A stretch of 64,000 nt of DNA from Dechloromonas hortensis (GTDB taxonomy: Bacteria; Pseudomonadota; Gammaproteobacteria; Burkholderiales; Rhodocyclaceae): assembly GCF_009469765.1 (NCBI RefSeq), contig NZ_SSSQ01000005.1, forward strand, positions 124,001 to 188,000. The letters run 5' to 3'. How positions within the stretch are numbered: position 1 is the first letter of the stretch; each line of letters begins with the position of its first letter. The notes under the pieces are model-generated. The model had not been told where the DNA came from. It did no database searches and saw nothing but the letters and a program-made list of their open reading frames with translations. The position numbers and the translations under genes were made by a program. Positions 53,325 to 61,491 of this stretch are shown here, one piece after another.

Positions 53325-54113
53325 TCAATCGTCCTCTGGCTTGATTACCGGGTTCAGCGAAGGGTCGCAGGTAAAGCGCTCTTGGCCTGACGGGGTTTTG
53401 ACGGTAGGAATACTGGAAAGATTTCTTGGGTCGAATTTCCCTTCTGGCAAAGGTGAGTTGGGGCTGTTTTTAGCATTGCACTCCTCTTCCGCGAGAGACT
53501 CACCAACCCCCATCCAGCAACGCCTATCGGTCAGCCCTGTTGAATTGGGTCTTTGACTTTTCATCCCGTCAAGGCGATAGCGATAAAAGAACTGTCGATG
53601 CTGTGGAATTATGTAGATCAGCCCCTCTGGCGTTACACGCACCTCGGTGTTGATTACTTTATTCCGACTGGAATCATTTTTTTTGTAGGCGTAATAGCTA
53701 TATTGCTCTGAAGAAAACTCATCCCAAGTCTTTCCACCGTCGTTTGAGAATAAAAGCCACAGATTGCAATTTTTGTCGCCACATCCAAAGCTGGCGACGG
53801 CGATCCGTTCGTCGCCGGGTGCAATGCTGAATTTACCGGGCCAGAAACCGTTTCCACCATTTTTGTACCGGCTCATGGTGACGTGAAGATTCTGCCGTTC
53901 ATCATGCCATTTCATGATGCCGCCGACCTCGCAGTCCTTGTAGTTTTCCAGCGTGACGTAACGATCTTTATCGATGCGATAAATCACCTGTTGCTGACTT
54001 TTGTATTCAGTCCGTTGATGCACCGGCATGGCACCCGCCCCGGTGCCGATAGAAGCGATTGCTCCGCAGCCACCCAGGAAGGCGATGGAAATTGCTAGGG
54101 CAAGATATTTCAT
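53325..54113 (-). CDS. Lipoprotein, probable Tle3 immunity protein (Tli3-like)
   Basis: A 262-residue lipoprotein: signal peptide with lipobox LGGC (Cys16), so it is anchored in the periplasm. The body has beta-rich segments (WLLFSNDGGKTWDEF, an Asp-box-like motif) and matches what is known of Tli3-type T6SS immunity proteins. Its ATG overlaps the stop of the lipase effector, the normal effector-immunity order. It would protect the cell from its own or a sister cell's Tle3. Base composition is more AT-rich than the flanks, consistent with acquisition. Confidence 0.8.
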   Translation of the reverse strand: MKYLALAISIAFLGGCGAIASIGTGAGAMPVHQRTEYKSQQQVIYRIDKDRYVTLENYKDCEVGGIMKWHDERQNLHVTMSRYKNGGNGFWPGKFSIAPGDERIAVASFGCGDKNCNLWLLFSNDGGKTWDEFSSEQYSYYAYKKNDSSRNKVINTEVRVTPEGLIYIIPQHRQFFYRYRLDGMKSQRPNSTGLTDRRCWMGVGESLAEEECNAKNSPNSPLPEGKFDPRNLSSIPTVKTPSGQERFTCDPSLNPVIKPEDD

Positions 54114-55864
54114 ACCAGTACCGTGTCGTTATTGCCGGGCTGCTGCCACAAGGCGGCCGTTTGGTCGCGCTGTTTCTGCAGATCTTCGAAGGTTTCAGTC
54201 TCGATCAAGTCAGGCATCGGCGGGATAGAGAGTTCCCCGGTTTTGAAGTAGGAATCGCCATCTCGCCAATCGGCCAGCCGGTTCAGTTCCTGCCAGAAGG
54301 GCTTGTCCTGATGGCTTTGACAGAAACCAATCGGGAGGTCATAGGCAACCACGCGGCTGAGAAATTCCTTACGTTGAGGAAGCGTGCTGTGGTCGGTCGG
54401 CTCGGGTACATATGACCCGATGCGCTGCTCCAACTCATCCTGTGTTTCCAGGCGACGACGGGCCGGCTGCCGGGGAGTAGCCGGCGAAACCTCGTGCCGC
54501 TCTTCGCGATCATAAATATCCCGGAAGAATGGGTAATCTTTCGTTTTTTTCCACTCTGGCTGACCTTCTGACGGCTCATCAAAACTGACCAATTCTTTGG
54601 CTTCGATGGGTTCCGGCACGGCTTCCGCATTGATGGTCACTTGCCGGTCTTTGTCCGGCGTCGTCCATAGATCCGTCCGAATCAACCCCTTGGTCTTCTT
54701 CATTTTGTTCCAAAAGGGTTTGAGACTGCCATCGAGGTCGCGCGGCCAGAGATAGGCTTTACCGGGTTCTGCGCCACAGGGGGTGGTACGTGCCAGCATG
54801 CGCTGGTAAAGCGTACCCTTGAATTGATCCAGCAAATTATCCGGCACACCCTGCCAGCCGATACTCTGCAAAGCAGTCGAGCCCATGACTCGGTCATGCG
54901 GATTGAAGTAGATGTAGAGCCGGCCGGTATTGTCACGTTCGCCGGGCGCTTTCGGGGTCCACAATTTCCCTTCGGAGGTCAAACCGACCCTGAGCTTGGC
55001 CAACAGGTCGTCCGTCAAGGCACGATGACCGCTCTGGAAACGCTTGATGATATTTTCAAAAGTTTTCTTGCGGGCCTTTTCCGTTGGGGCACGATTGCCT
55101 TGGGCCAGGGTATCCGTCACCTTGGACTCCAAGGCATAGGGGCCGTTCATCAGCATCACGGCGTCAGGCTGGTTGGCGGCCTCCAACAATGCCAAGGCCC
55201 CCAGAACGATTTGCGTCCCCTGACTATGGCCAATCAGGGTGATCGTGTCGGCCTCATATTTGGTGCGCACCTTGCGCACAAGGTTAGCCAAGCGTCCCGC
55301 AGCGTGGGCGTAGTAATGCCGTGGAGGCGCGTCCTGCAACTGCCGATCCACCTCAGGGTTCATTCCCTGAACGTCGACTGGAATAAAAGCAGCCCAGATG
55401 CGGCGTTTGAATCCTTCGTCAGACCAAAGCAAAGGCAAGTTGTTGCAACCGTTCTGGAAGGCACCGCCGCCCCAATAAAGCGGTGGCGTCGGTTTGTAAT
55501 CCTTTTCCCAGGCAGAGTTGCGATCTTTATCCCGTAATGGCACTTTCCATGTCTTCTCTTCGCCCTCCTTGGCGCGGTAGCCCCAGAAGAAATGAAGGAT
55601 GGGAGAGGTATCACTGCTCTCCAACTTCGGCCTAGCCAGGTCTAGGTCAAATTCCCTCGCCATCAGGTCATCTCGGCCTAGACGTTTGTTTAGCCCGGCA
55701 AGAATATGCTCCTCAGCAGCGCTATACCATTCACCATCGCTATTTACCCCATGCACAAAGATAATGATGCCCGGCATCTCGGGCGGAAGAAAAACTTCCT
55801 TGCGTTGTTGGTAGCTGGTCGGGCTGGCATGGGAGGAGGCCAGCGGCTGGGTCTTTTGTACCAT
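54110..55864 (-). CDS. tle3: T6SS lipase effector, Tle3-like
   Basis: A 584-residue alpha/beta-hydrolase. FVHGVNSDGEWY lies near residue 37, and the nucleophile elbow IGHSQGTQ places Ser214 in the GxSxG motif. An Asp in YFNPHDRVMG and a later His complete the presumed triad. The family (Tle3) attacks membrane phospholipids of rival bacteria after delivery to the periplasm. No signal peptide is present, as expected for VgrG-borne cargo. It lies directly downstream of vgrG and overlaps the immunity gene by four bases. Confidence 0.88.
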   Translation of the reverse strand: MVQKTQPLASSHASPTSYQQRKEVFLPPEMPGIIIFVHGVNSDGEWYSAAEEHILAGLNKRLGRDDLMAREFDLDLARPKLESSDTSPILHFFWGYRAKEGEEKTWKVPLRDKDRNSAWEKDYKPTPPLYWGGGAFQNGCNNLPLLWSDEGFKRRIWAAFIPVDVQGMNPEVDRQLQDAPPRHYYAHAAGRLANLVRKVRTKYEADTITLIGHSQGTQIVLGALALLEAANQPDAVMLMNGPYALESKVTDTLAQGNRAPTEKARKKTFENIIKRFQSGHRALTDDLLAKLRVGLTSEGKLWTPKAPGERDNTGRLYIYFNPHDRVMGSTALQSIGWQGVPDNLLDQFKGTLYQRMLARTTPCGAEPGKAYLWPRDLDGSLKPFWNKMKKTKGLIRTDLWTTPDKDRQVTINAEAVPEPIEAKELVSFDEPSEGQPEWKKTKDYPFFRDIYDREERHEVSPATPRQPARRRLETQDELEQRIGSYVPEPTDHSTLPQRKEFLSRVVAYDLPIGFCQSHQDKPFWQELNRLADWRDGDSYFKTGELSIPPMPDLIETETFEDLQKQRDQTAALWQQPGNNDTVLV

Positions 55865-55872
55865 GGCTGTGC

Positions 55873-58800
55873 TCAGGCTTTCGGGGTCAACAGGCGTTTG
55901 ATCGGCATTATTTCGGGTTCAAGATGCATGGCCTCGACGGCAGAGGCGTTGACGATGCTGGTGGCGCCATTGGCAGCAGTGGCTCCGTTCACTGTCTGCC
56001 CGCCAGCAGTTTTAATTCGATAGGAAAAATCCTTGATCGGCTGACCGGTCAACCCGTCTTTGACCACAAAACCCTCATCGTAGTCAGTGGTTGGGTTCTG
56101 TTTGAATTCATAGCTCATCGAAGTCGGCCCGCTGAACGACTTTTTAGACGCATGCACCGTAATCGTTCCCGGACACTGCACGGTGATGCCGCCATCGATG
56201 GTTATGCTCGCGCCGCCGGCGACGGCAAGGTGGATTTTCTTGGCGGCGGCAAAGTCGATGTGCTGGCTGGCGGAAACGAGTTTGATGTCCTTCCTGGCCA
56301 GGAACTTCATCTCGTCGCTCTGCGCCTGGAGGTCGATGTCGTCCCGGGCGGCGATCAGTTTGAAGCCGGTGTTGCCATCGCCTGTCTTGATTGCGCCGGC
56401 GAGCAGGCCGATGGCCTGGCCGCTGTGGATTCTCGTCCGGCCGGCGATGGCGAAGTTGCTGTCCTCGCCGCTGGCGAAAGTCAGGGTCTCGCCATTGGCG
56501 TATTGCAGATTCTTGCCGGCGACATGCGCGATGCCGGCCTTGCCGGCCTGGATGATGGCCGGGTCGGTCAGGTGCGGTAGTTTGCATTGGCCGGTGGTGG
56601 AATTCTTCTGCTCGGCGTCGTCGACCGCAGCACTTTCATTGCGCGCATCGACCATGCCGCTGGCGACGATCTGTAGCGCCTTGAGCGGTGCTGCCTGGTC
56701 GTCGATGACGCTCTGGTCGCGGCCGGTGCTGCCAATCGCGCTAGCCAGCTGGACGGCCTGATGGGTGGCCGCCGCCTTCGACAAGCTGCGGGCCAGCAGG
56801 TCGGCCTGCTTGATCAGTGCCATGGCCGGCGCCATGTCGCCGGCGCCGGTTTCCGGCGTGATCGACCAGGTGGACATTGCCACCCCGCGCCCGCCGCGCA
56901 GCGCACCCCAGGCGTCGGTCCGCAGCTCGGTGCCGGTGCCGCGGAAACTGCCCCGGTAATTGTCCGCCTGGTGGATCAGGTGGCCGAGATTCAGTTCGCT
57001 ACTGTGCTGGGTGCTCTTCAGCTGGATTCGTTGCTGCTGGTTGGTGTCGTCGAGAACCAGTTGGTTGTAACCGTTTTGGCCAAATTCCTTGCTCTTGAAA
57101 CCGCTGAGGGCTGCCGGATGGGCATGGCTCTCTGCGGCGCCGCCATGCCAGGCCGGACTCTGGCCGCTGGCCAGATTGCCCTGGCCGCTCGGCCGAAGAT
57201 CGGTCGCCGGATCGAAGACCGTCGGTTCGCTTTGCCCGGGGGCGCCGCCGGGCGTGCTGGCCACACCGCCTTCGCCCTGGCCGTTGAACAAGGCGCCGAG
57301 CAGGATGGGGCGATCGATATCGCCCGCGATGAAATCAACCAGGACCTCCTGGCCGATGCGCGGCAACCACTGCCAGCCCATCCCGGCGCCGGCCTGCCGG
57401 CTGACGACGCGAATCCAGCACGAATCGCGGCCCTCCGAGGGGGCTTCCTGCGGGGCGTCACCCGGTATTGCTGCCTGCTGCCAGTGAAAGCGGATCTTGA
57501 TCCGGCCCAGCGCATCGCACCACAGTTCATCGGCGCCGTTGGCGGCGGTTTCGCCCTCGGGGCCGACGACGATGGCGCTCATCGGGCCGGGGGCGGTCGG
57601 CCGCGGGTTGAGGCGGGCGCCGCTGTCATCGAGCAGTTGCGGCCGCCAGGGCAGGGTGGCATGGATGGCCGTGAAGGCATTGCCATAGCCCCGTTCGCAA
57701 GCCAGTTTCAGCAATTCGGGCGGCAGAGTTGTTGGCGCCGAGACCGGTTCGATGAAGTCGCCACTGCTCAGCGCTGCGTGGTCGTCAATCCGCTGCGTGT
57801 GGGCCAGGCGCTCGGCCACCGCAGCCATCGTCGCGCCGGACAGGTTGTTGATACCGACATGGGTGATTTCGGTGATCGCATAGCGATGTTCAGTATCCGG
57901 CTGGGCCGGATTGAGCGGCAGGCCGGTCAGGTCGAGCCGGGTGCCGGCCGTCAGGCTGCGCACCGTGCCGCGCCCGATCCAGGTCTGGTAGCGCGCTTCG
58001 AGCGACTCCATGGCCAATCGGCCGTAACGCTCGGCTTCACTGGCGTTGGCGAAAGCGTAGAGGCCGGCATCGTCGTAGGACTCCAGGCGCGGGGCGCGTT
58101 CGCTGGCGAAGGCCAGCGCCGTCGGCACGCTGGCCGCGACGCTGCGCTTGGCCTTGTAGTCGTAGGAAATGAAGGTACTGAGTGCACTCAGCAGGCGCCG
58201 ATGTTCGCCAAAGGCGAGGACGACGTCCTGGTCTTCCTGCGAGTCGGCCCGGTGGTAGCGGATGCCCAGGCCGCCATTGGCCGATTGGGAAAGAATGTCT
58301 TCCGGGAAGCTGCGGCTGTCGGCAAAGATCACGACCCGGTGGGCGCCGGGTGCCTCCTTGTCGGCCTCGATCCGCCAGCCGAGGCCTTCTTCGGCCAGCA
58401 GGCGGGCGATAAGCTGGAAATCGCTTTCGCCATACTGGACGCAATAGCTGCGCGGCCGGCTGTCGGCCAGAAAGTTGCCGACTTCGTCGGCCCAATGCCA
58501 GGCGGCGACATCGGCGTAGTCGGCAAAAACCGCATCGACGATCTGTTGCAGCGTCTTTTCCTGAAAGACCCGGTTGTGCCGGCTGCGCGAGAGCAGCCAG
58601 AGCCAGGGCACGATGGTCAGCCGGTAACGGCTGAACCCGCCATCGCTGCCCAGTTTGAGCGCGGCACGGACATAGCCGCTGCGCGGCAAGGCGCTGCCGT
58701 CGGAGAGACGCGTCTGCAGGCTGAGGGCGCGGCCGAGAAAGCGCTTGAGTTCGATGTGGGCGTCGGTGGACAGCAGATCGAGGCAGTATTCAAAACCACC

Positions 58801-58908
58801 CGACAGGCTTTCCTTGCCCCACCACGCTTCGACGGCCAGCGCCGGCCCCGCTTCGTCGCGCCACGTCAGATCGTATAAACGCGTCTCGGAAGTAAAAAGC
58901 TGGAACAT
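55873..58908 (-). CDS. vgrG: Type VI secretion spike protein VgrG with C-terminal extension
   Basis: A 1011-residue VgrG. Residues 1-350 are the gp27-like base (YGESDFQLIARLLAEEGLGW; DTEHRYAITEITHVGINNLSG). The gp5 OB fold follows (DALGRIKIRFHWQ; IGQEVLVDFIAGDIDRPIL), then a long DUF2345 beta-helix. The last 60 residues (DEGFVVKDGLTGQPIKDF...) form a transthyretin-like adaptor domain that probably docks the adjacent Tle3. The start at 58908 (MFQLF) has GAGG five bases upstream; two in-frame ATGs at 58920 and 58938 are less likely. No other T6SS core genes are nearby, so this is an orphan vgrG island. Confidence 0.93.
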   Translation of the reverse strand: MFQLFTSETRLYDLTWRDEAGPALAVEAWWGKESLSGGFEYCLDLLSTDAHIELKRFLGRALSLQTRLSDGSALPRSGYVRAALKLGSDGGFSRYRLTIVPWLWLLSRSRHNRVFQEKTLQQIVDAVFADYADVAAWHWADEVGNFLADSRPRSYCVQYGESDFQLIARLLAEEGLGWRIEADKEAPGAHRVVIFADSRSFPEDILSQSANGGLGIRYHRADSQEDQDVVLAFGEHRRLLSALSTFISYDYKAKRSVAASVPTALAFASERAPRLESYDDAGLYAFANASEAERYGRLAMESLEARYQTWIGRGTVRSLTAGTRLDLTGLPLNPAQPDTEHRYAITEITHVGINNLSGATMAAVAERLAHTQRIDDHAALSSGDFIEPVSAPTTLPPELLKLACERGYGNAFTAIHATLPWRPQLLDDSGARLNPRPTAPGPMSAIVVGPEGETAANGADELWCDALGRIKIRFHWQQAAIPGDAPQEAPSEGRDSCWIRVVSRQAGAGMGWQWLPRIGQEVLVDFIAGDIDRPILLGALFNGQGEGGVASTPGGAPGQSEPTVFDPATDLRPSGQGNLASGQSPAWHGGAAESHAHPAALSGFKSKEFGQNGYNQLVLDDTNQQQRIQLKSTQHSSELNLGHLIHQADNYRGSFRGTGTELRTDAWGALRGGRGVAMSTWSITPETGAGDMAPAMALIKQADLLARSLSKAAATHQAVQLASAIGSTGRDQSVIDDQAAPLKALQIVASGMVDARNESAAVDDAEQKNSTTGQCKLPHLTDPAIIQAGKAGIAHVAGKNLQYANGETLTFASGEDSNFAIAGRTRIHSGQAIGLLAGAIKTGDGNTGFKLIAARDDIDLQAQSDEMKFLARKDIKLVSASQHIDFAAAKKIHLAVAGGASITIDGGITVQCPGTITVHASKKSFSGPTSMSYEFKQNPTTDYDEGFVVKDGLTGQPIKDFSYRIKTAGGQTVNGATAANGATSIVNASAVEAMHLEPEIMPIKRLLTPKA

Positions 58909-58974
58909 GGCGCCTCGCATGCGGATAAGAGGGGGCAACGGAGTGGTCGCTGCGCGCTGTAAAAATAATCCGAT

Positions 58975-59003
58975 AGCATACTTGAGGCGTTGTTTCGTGA
59001 CAA
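58975..59003 (-). promoter_or_regulatory. Sigma-70-type promoter of vgrG
   Basis: On the minus strand TTGTCA, 17 bases, TATGCT. It lies about 65 bp upstream of the vgrG start. Confidence 0.5.
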
Positions 59004-59076
59004 TGACGATGTTCTATTTTGCTGTGTATGCAAACCTGCAGGCTGCACCGCGCTGAGCTGGGCAGGAAAGCGCGGC

Positions 59077-61311
59077 TCAGTATTCCTGCAACATCGTCAG
59101 TTCGGTGTCGGCGTGGCGTAGGCGGATGGCCAGCGTGCGGGCGATGGCGGTGATCAGGCTGAAGGCGAGTTTCTTGTGCTCTTCGGCGAGCAGGTCGAAC
59201 TGCTCGCGCGACAAGACATAGACCTCGGTTTCGGTTAGTGCCACCGCGTCGTTGCCGCGCGGCCGATTGTCGAGGAAGGCCAGGCCGCCGAAGAAGTCGC
59301 CGCGGCTGAAACTGGCAATATGCCGGCTTCGGCCGGCGCCGAGCGGCGCAAAAATGCGCACCGTACCGCGTCGTATCCAGAAAATTTCATCGCCCGCTGC
59401 GCCTTGCGCATAAATGGTCTCGCCGGCCCGATAGGTGCGCTGCTCCATCCGGGTTTCGAGATCCTTCAGGGTTTCATCCTTGCGGTGGCTGAACAGATCC
59501 ATTTCCTGCAGTTCGATCGGCGTTTCGATTTCGGTAGGGGCCTGTACTTCGCCGAGGATGTGGTCTTCGACCCATTCGATGGCGGCATCGAGTTCGGGGA
59601 AAACGCGGACCACACTGTCATCGCTGGCATTGACGACCCCGGTCTGTTCGAGGAACTCGCGCAGGTTGCGGCCATTCGGCAGCTTTTCCCGGACACCGGA
59701 GAAGAGCAGCATGGCGCCACGCTCCTGCAGCGTCTGACGCACGTTGTGCAGCAGGTGGGCGGCCGTCACATCGACGGACTGGACCCGTTTCAGGTCGAGG
59801 ATGACGTAGTTGCGTTTGCCGAGTTCCGGTTCCAGTTCGCTATAGAGTTGTTGCGTGGTGCCGAAGAACAGGCTGCCTTGCAGTTCGAAGATCACGGCCT
59901 GGTTGCCTTTCTGCTCGATGATGCGCATCTCGGCTTCCGGCCGGTACCAGGTTGAGGACATCTGGTTGGCGTACACCTTGTGGCGCACCACCGAGCCGCC
60001 GATCTGCTCGCGGACGAAGAGGATGATGGCCATCGCGACACCGACCGCCGAGGCGGCGATCAGGCCGATGGTCAGCGCGACGACAACGACGGCAAGGACG
60101 ACCGCGAAATCGAAGACCGTGGCGCGTGATTCGATGAAGCGCAGCGGTTCGCGGTCGAGCATGCGGATGCCGATGACGATCAGGATGCCGGCCAGCGTGG
60201 CGACCGGCAGCCAGGCCAGGAAAGAGCCGAAGATCAGTGCCGCGATCAGCGAAAGTACCCCTTCCATGACGCCGGAAACCCGGGTCTGGGCGCCACTGTT
60301 CAGATTGACCAGCGAAGCCCCCATCGTGCCGGCGCCGGGCGTGCCGCCGACGGCGGCCGAGCTGATGTTGGCGATGCCTTGGGCGACCAGTTCGCGGTTC
60401 GAGTCGTGCTGTGTCCGGGTCAGTTGGTCGATGACGACACAGGTTTTCAGGGTGTCGATCGAGAGCAGGGCGGCGAGGGTCAGCGCGCTGCCGAACAGGC
60501 TGGCTATCTGGCTCAGGTGCAGGTCGCCGATGTCGTGCCAGCGCTCGGTGATGGCGGCGAAATAGCCGTCCCGGGCCGCACCGAGCGGACCGATGACCAG
60601 TGGGTTGCCGGTGACTTCCCAGAGCTTCGGCTCCTGGATGGCCAGCGCGAAATAGGTCAGTAGGCCGGCGACAATGCCGAGGATGGTGCCGGGCACCTTC
60701 TTGGTGATTTTGGGGGCGGCGACGGCGACGATGACCGTTGCCGTACCGATGGCCAGGGCGCGCCAGTCCCAGTTCCACGGGGCGAGCAAGGCTTCCCACC
60801 AGCGCGTGCCGACGGCGGCGCCGACGAATTTCGGGATCTGGCTGCCGATGATGATCAGGCCGACTCCCGACAGGTAGCCGCTGACCACCGGGTAGGGGAT
60901 GTACTTGATTAGCCGGCCGACGCCGATGAAGCCGAGCAGCAATTGCACGATGCCGGCCAGCACGCCGAGCAGCACCAGCAGCAGGACGATGGTATTGGGA
61001 TCGATGCCCTGGCCGACCAGTTCGATGGCGAAGGCGGAGAGCACGGCGGCGGCCGGGGCGCAGGGGGCGCTGATCAGGCGGTCGGTGCCGCCCAGTGTCG
61101 AGGCGACCAGACCGATTACCGTCGCCCCGATGATGCCGGCTAGGGCGCCGATGGCCGCGTAGCTCGGCGCAATGGCGGCGTAGATGGTGACGCCGAAGGC
61201 GATCGAGGCAGGCAACGCAACCAGCATGGCGGCCAGCGCCCCCCAGAAGTCGCCGGGGACCTGCTTGCCGCCGAGCAAGGGCTTTCGAGCCGCCGGGGGA
61301 GAGCTTTGCAT
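59077..61311 (-). CDS. SulP family anion transporter with STAS and cyclic-nucleotide-binding domains
   Basis: A 744-residue transporter. About twelve membrane helices span residues 15-420 (SulP signature around VALPASIAFGVTIYAAIAPSYAA and GGTPGAGTMG). A STAS domain lies around 455-560 (VIFELQGSLFFGTTQQLY; VILDLKRVQSVDVTAAHLL), and a C-terminal Crp-like cyclic-nucleotide-binding domain around 615-740 (YRAGETIYAQGAAGDEIFWIRRGTVRIF). Family members carry sulfate or bicarbonate; the substrate here is not known. The fused cNMP domain suggests control by a nucleotide. The start at 61311 has GGTGAC upstream; a longer frame starts at 61419. Confidence 0.9.
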   Translation of the reverse strand: MQSSPPAARKPLLGGKQVPGDFWGALAAMLVALPASIAFGVTIYAAIAPSYAAIGALAGIIGATVIGLVASTLGGTDRLISAPCAPAAAVLSAFAIELVGQGIDPNTIVLLLVLLGVLAGIVQLLLGFIGVGRLIKYIPYPVVSGYLSGVGLIIIGSQIPKFVGAAVGTRWWEALLAPWNWDWRALAIGTATVIVAVAAPKITKKVPGTILGIVAGLLTYFALAIQEPKLWEVTGNPLVIGPLGAARDGYFAAITERWHDIGDLHLSQIASLFGSALTLAALLSIDTLKTCVVIDQLTRTQHDSNRELVAQGIANISSAAVGGTPGAGTMGASLVNLNSGAQTRVSGVMEGVLSLIAALIFGSFLAWLPVATLAGILIVIGIRMLDREPLRFIESRATVFDFAVVLAVVVVALTIGLIAASAVGVAMAIILFVREQIGGSVVRHKVYANQMSSTWYRPEAEMRIIEQKGNQAVIFELQGSLFFGTTQQLYSELEPELGKRNYVILDLKRVQSVDVTAAHLLHNVRQTLQERGAMLLFSGVREKLPNGRNLREFLEQTGVVNASDDSVVRVFPELDAAIEWVEDHILGEVQAPTEIETPIELQEMDLFSHRKDETLKDLETRMEQRTYRAGETIYAQGAAGDEIFWIRRGTVRIFAPLGAGRSRHIASFSRGDFFGGLAFLDNRPRGNDAVALTETEVYVLSREQFDLLAEEHKKLAFSLITAIARTLAIRLRHADTELTMLQEY

Positions 61312-61491
61312 CACGATGTCACCTGTTGTTTGAAGCCCGAAGCGCAGGGCGTATTTTGCGGGACGCACAGATGAGGAAATCTTAAACCCTTTGCCGGATG
61401 GGGAGTTGGCGAAGTGCATGGCTTATGCCTTTCGTCTGCCGGCAAAGCTGCTATGTTGAATTGATGGCCCGGCCCGGGCCGACAAGGCCCA

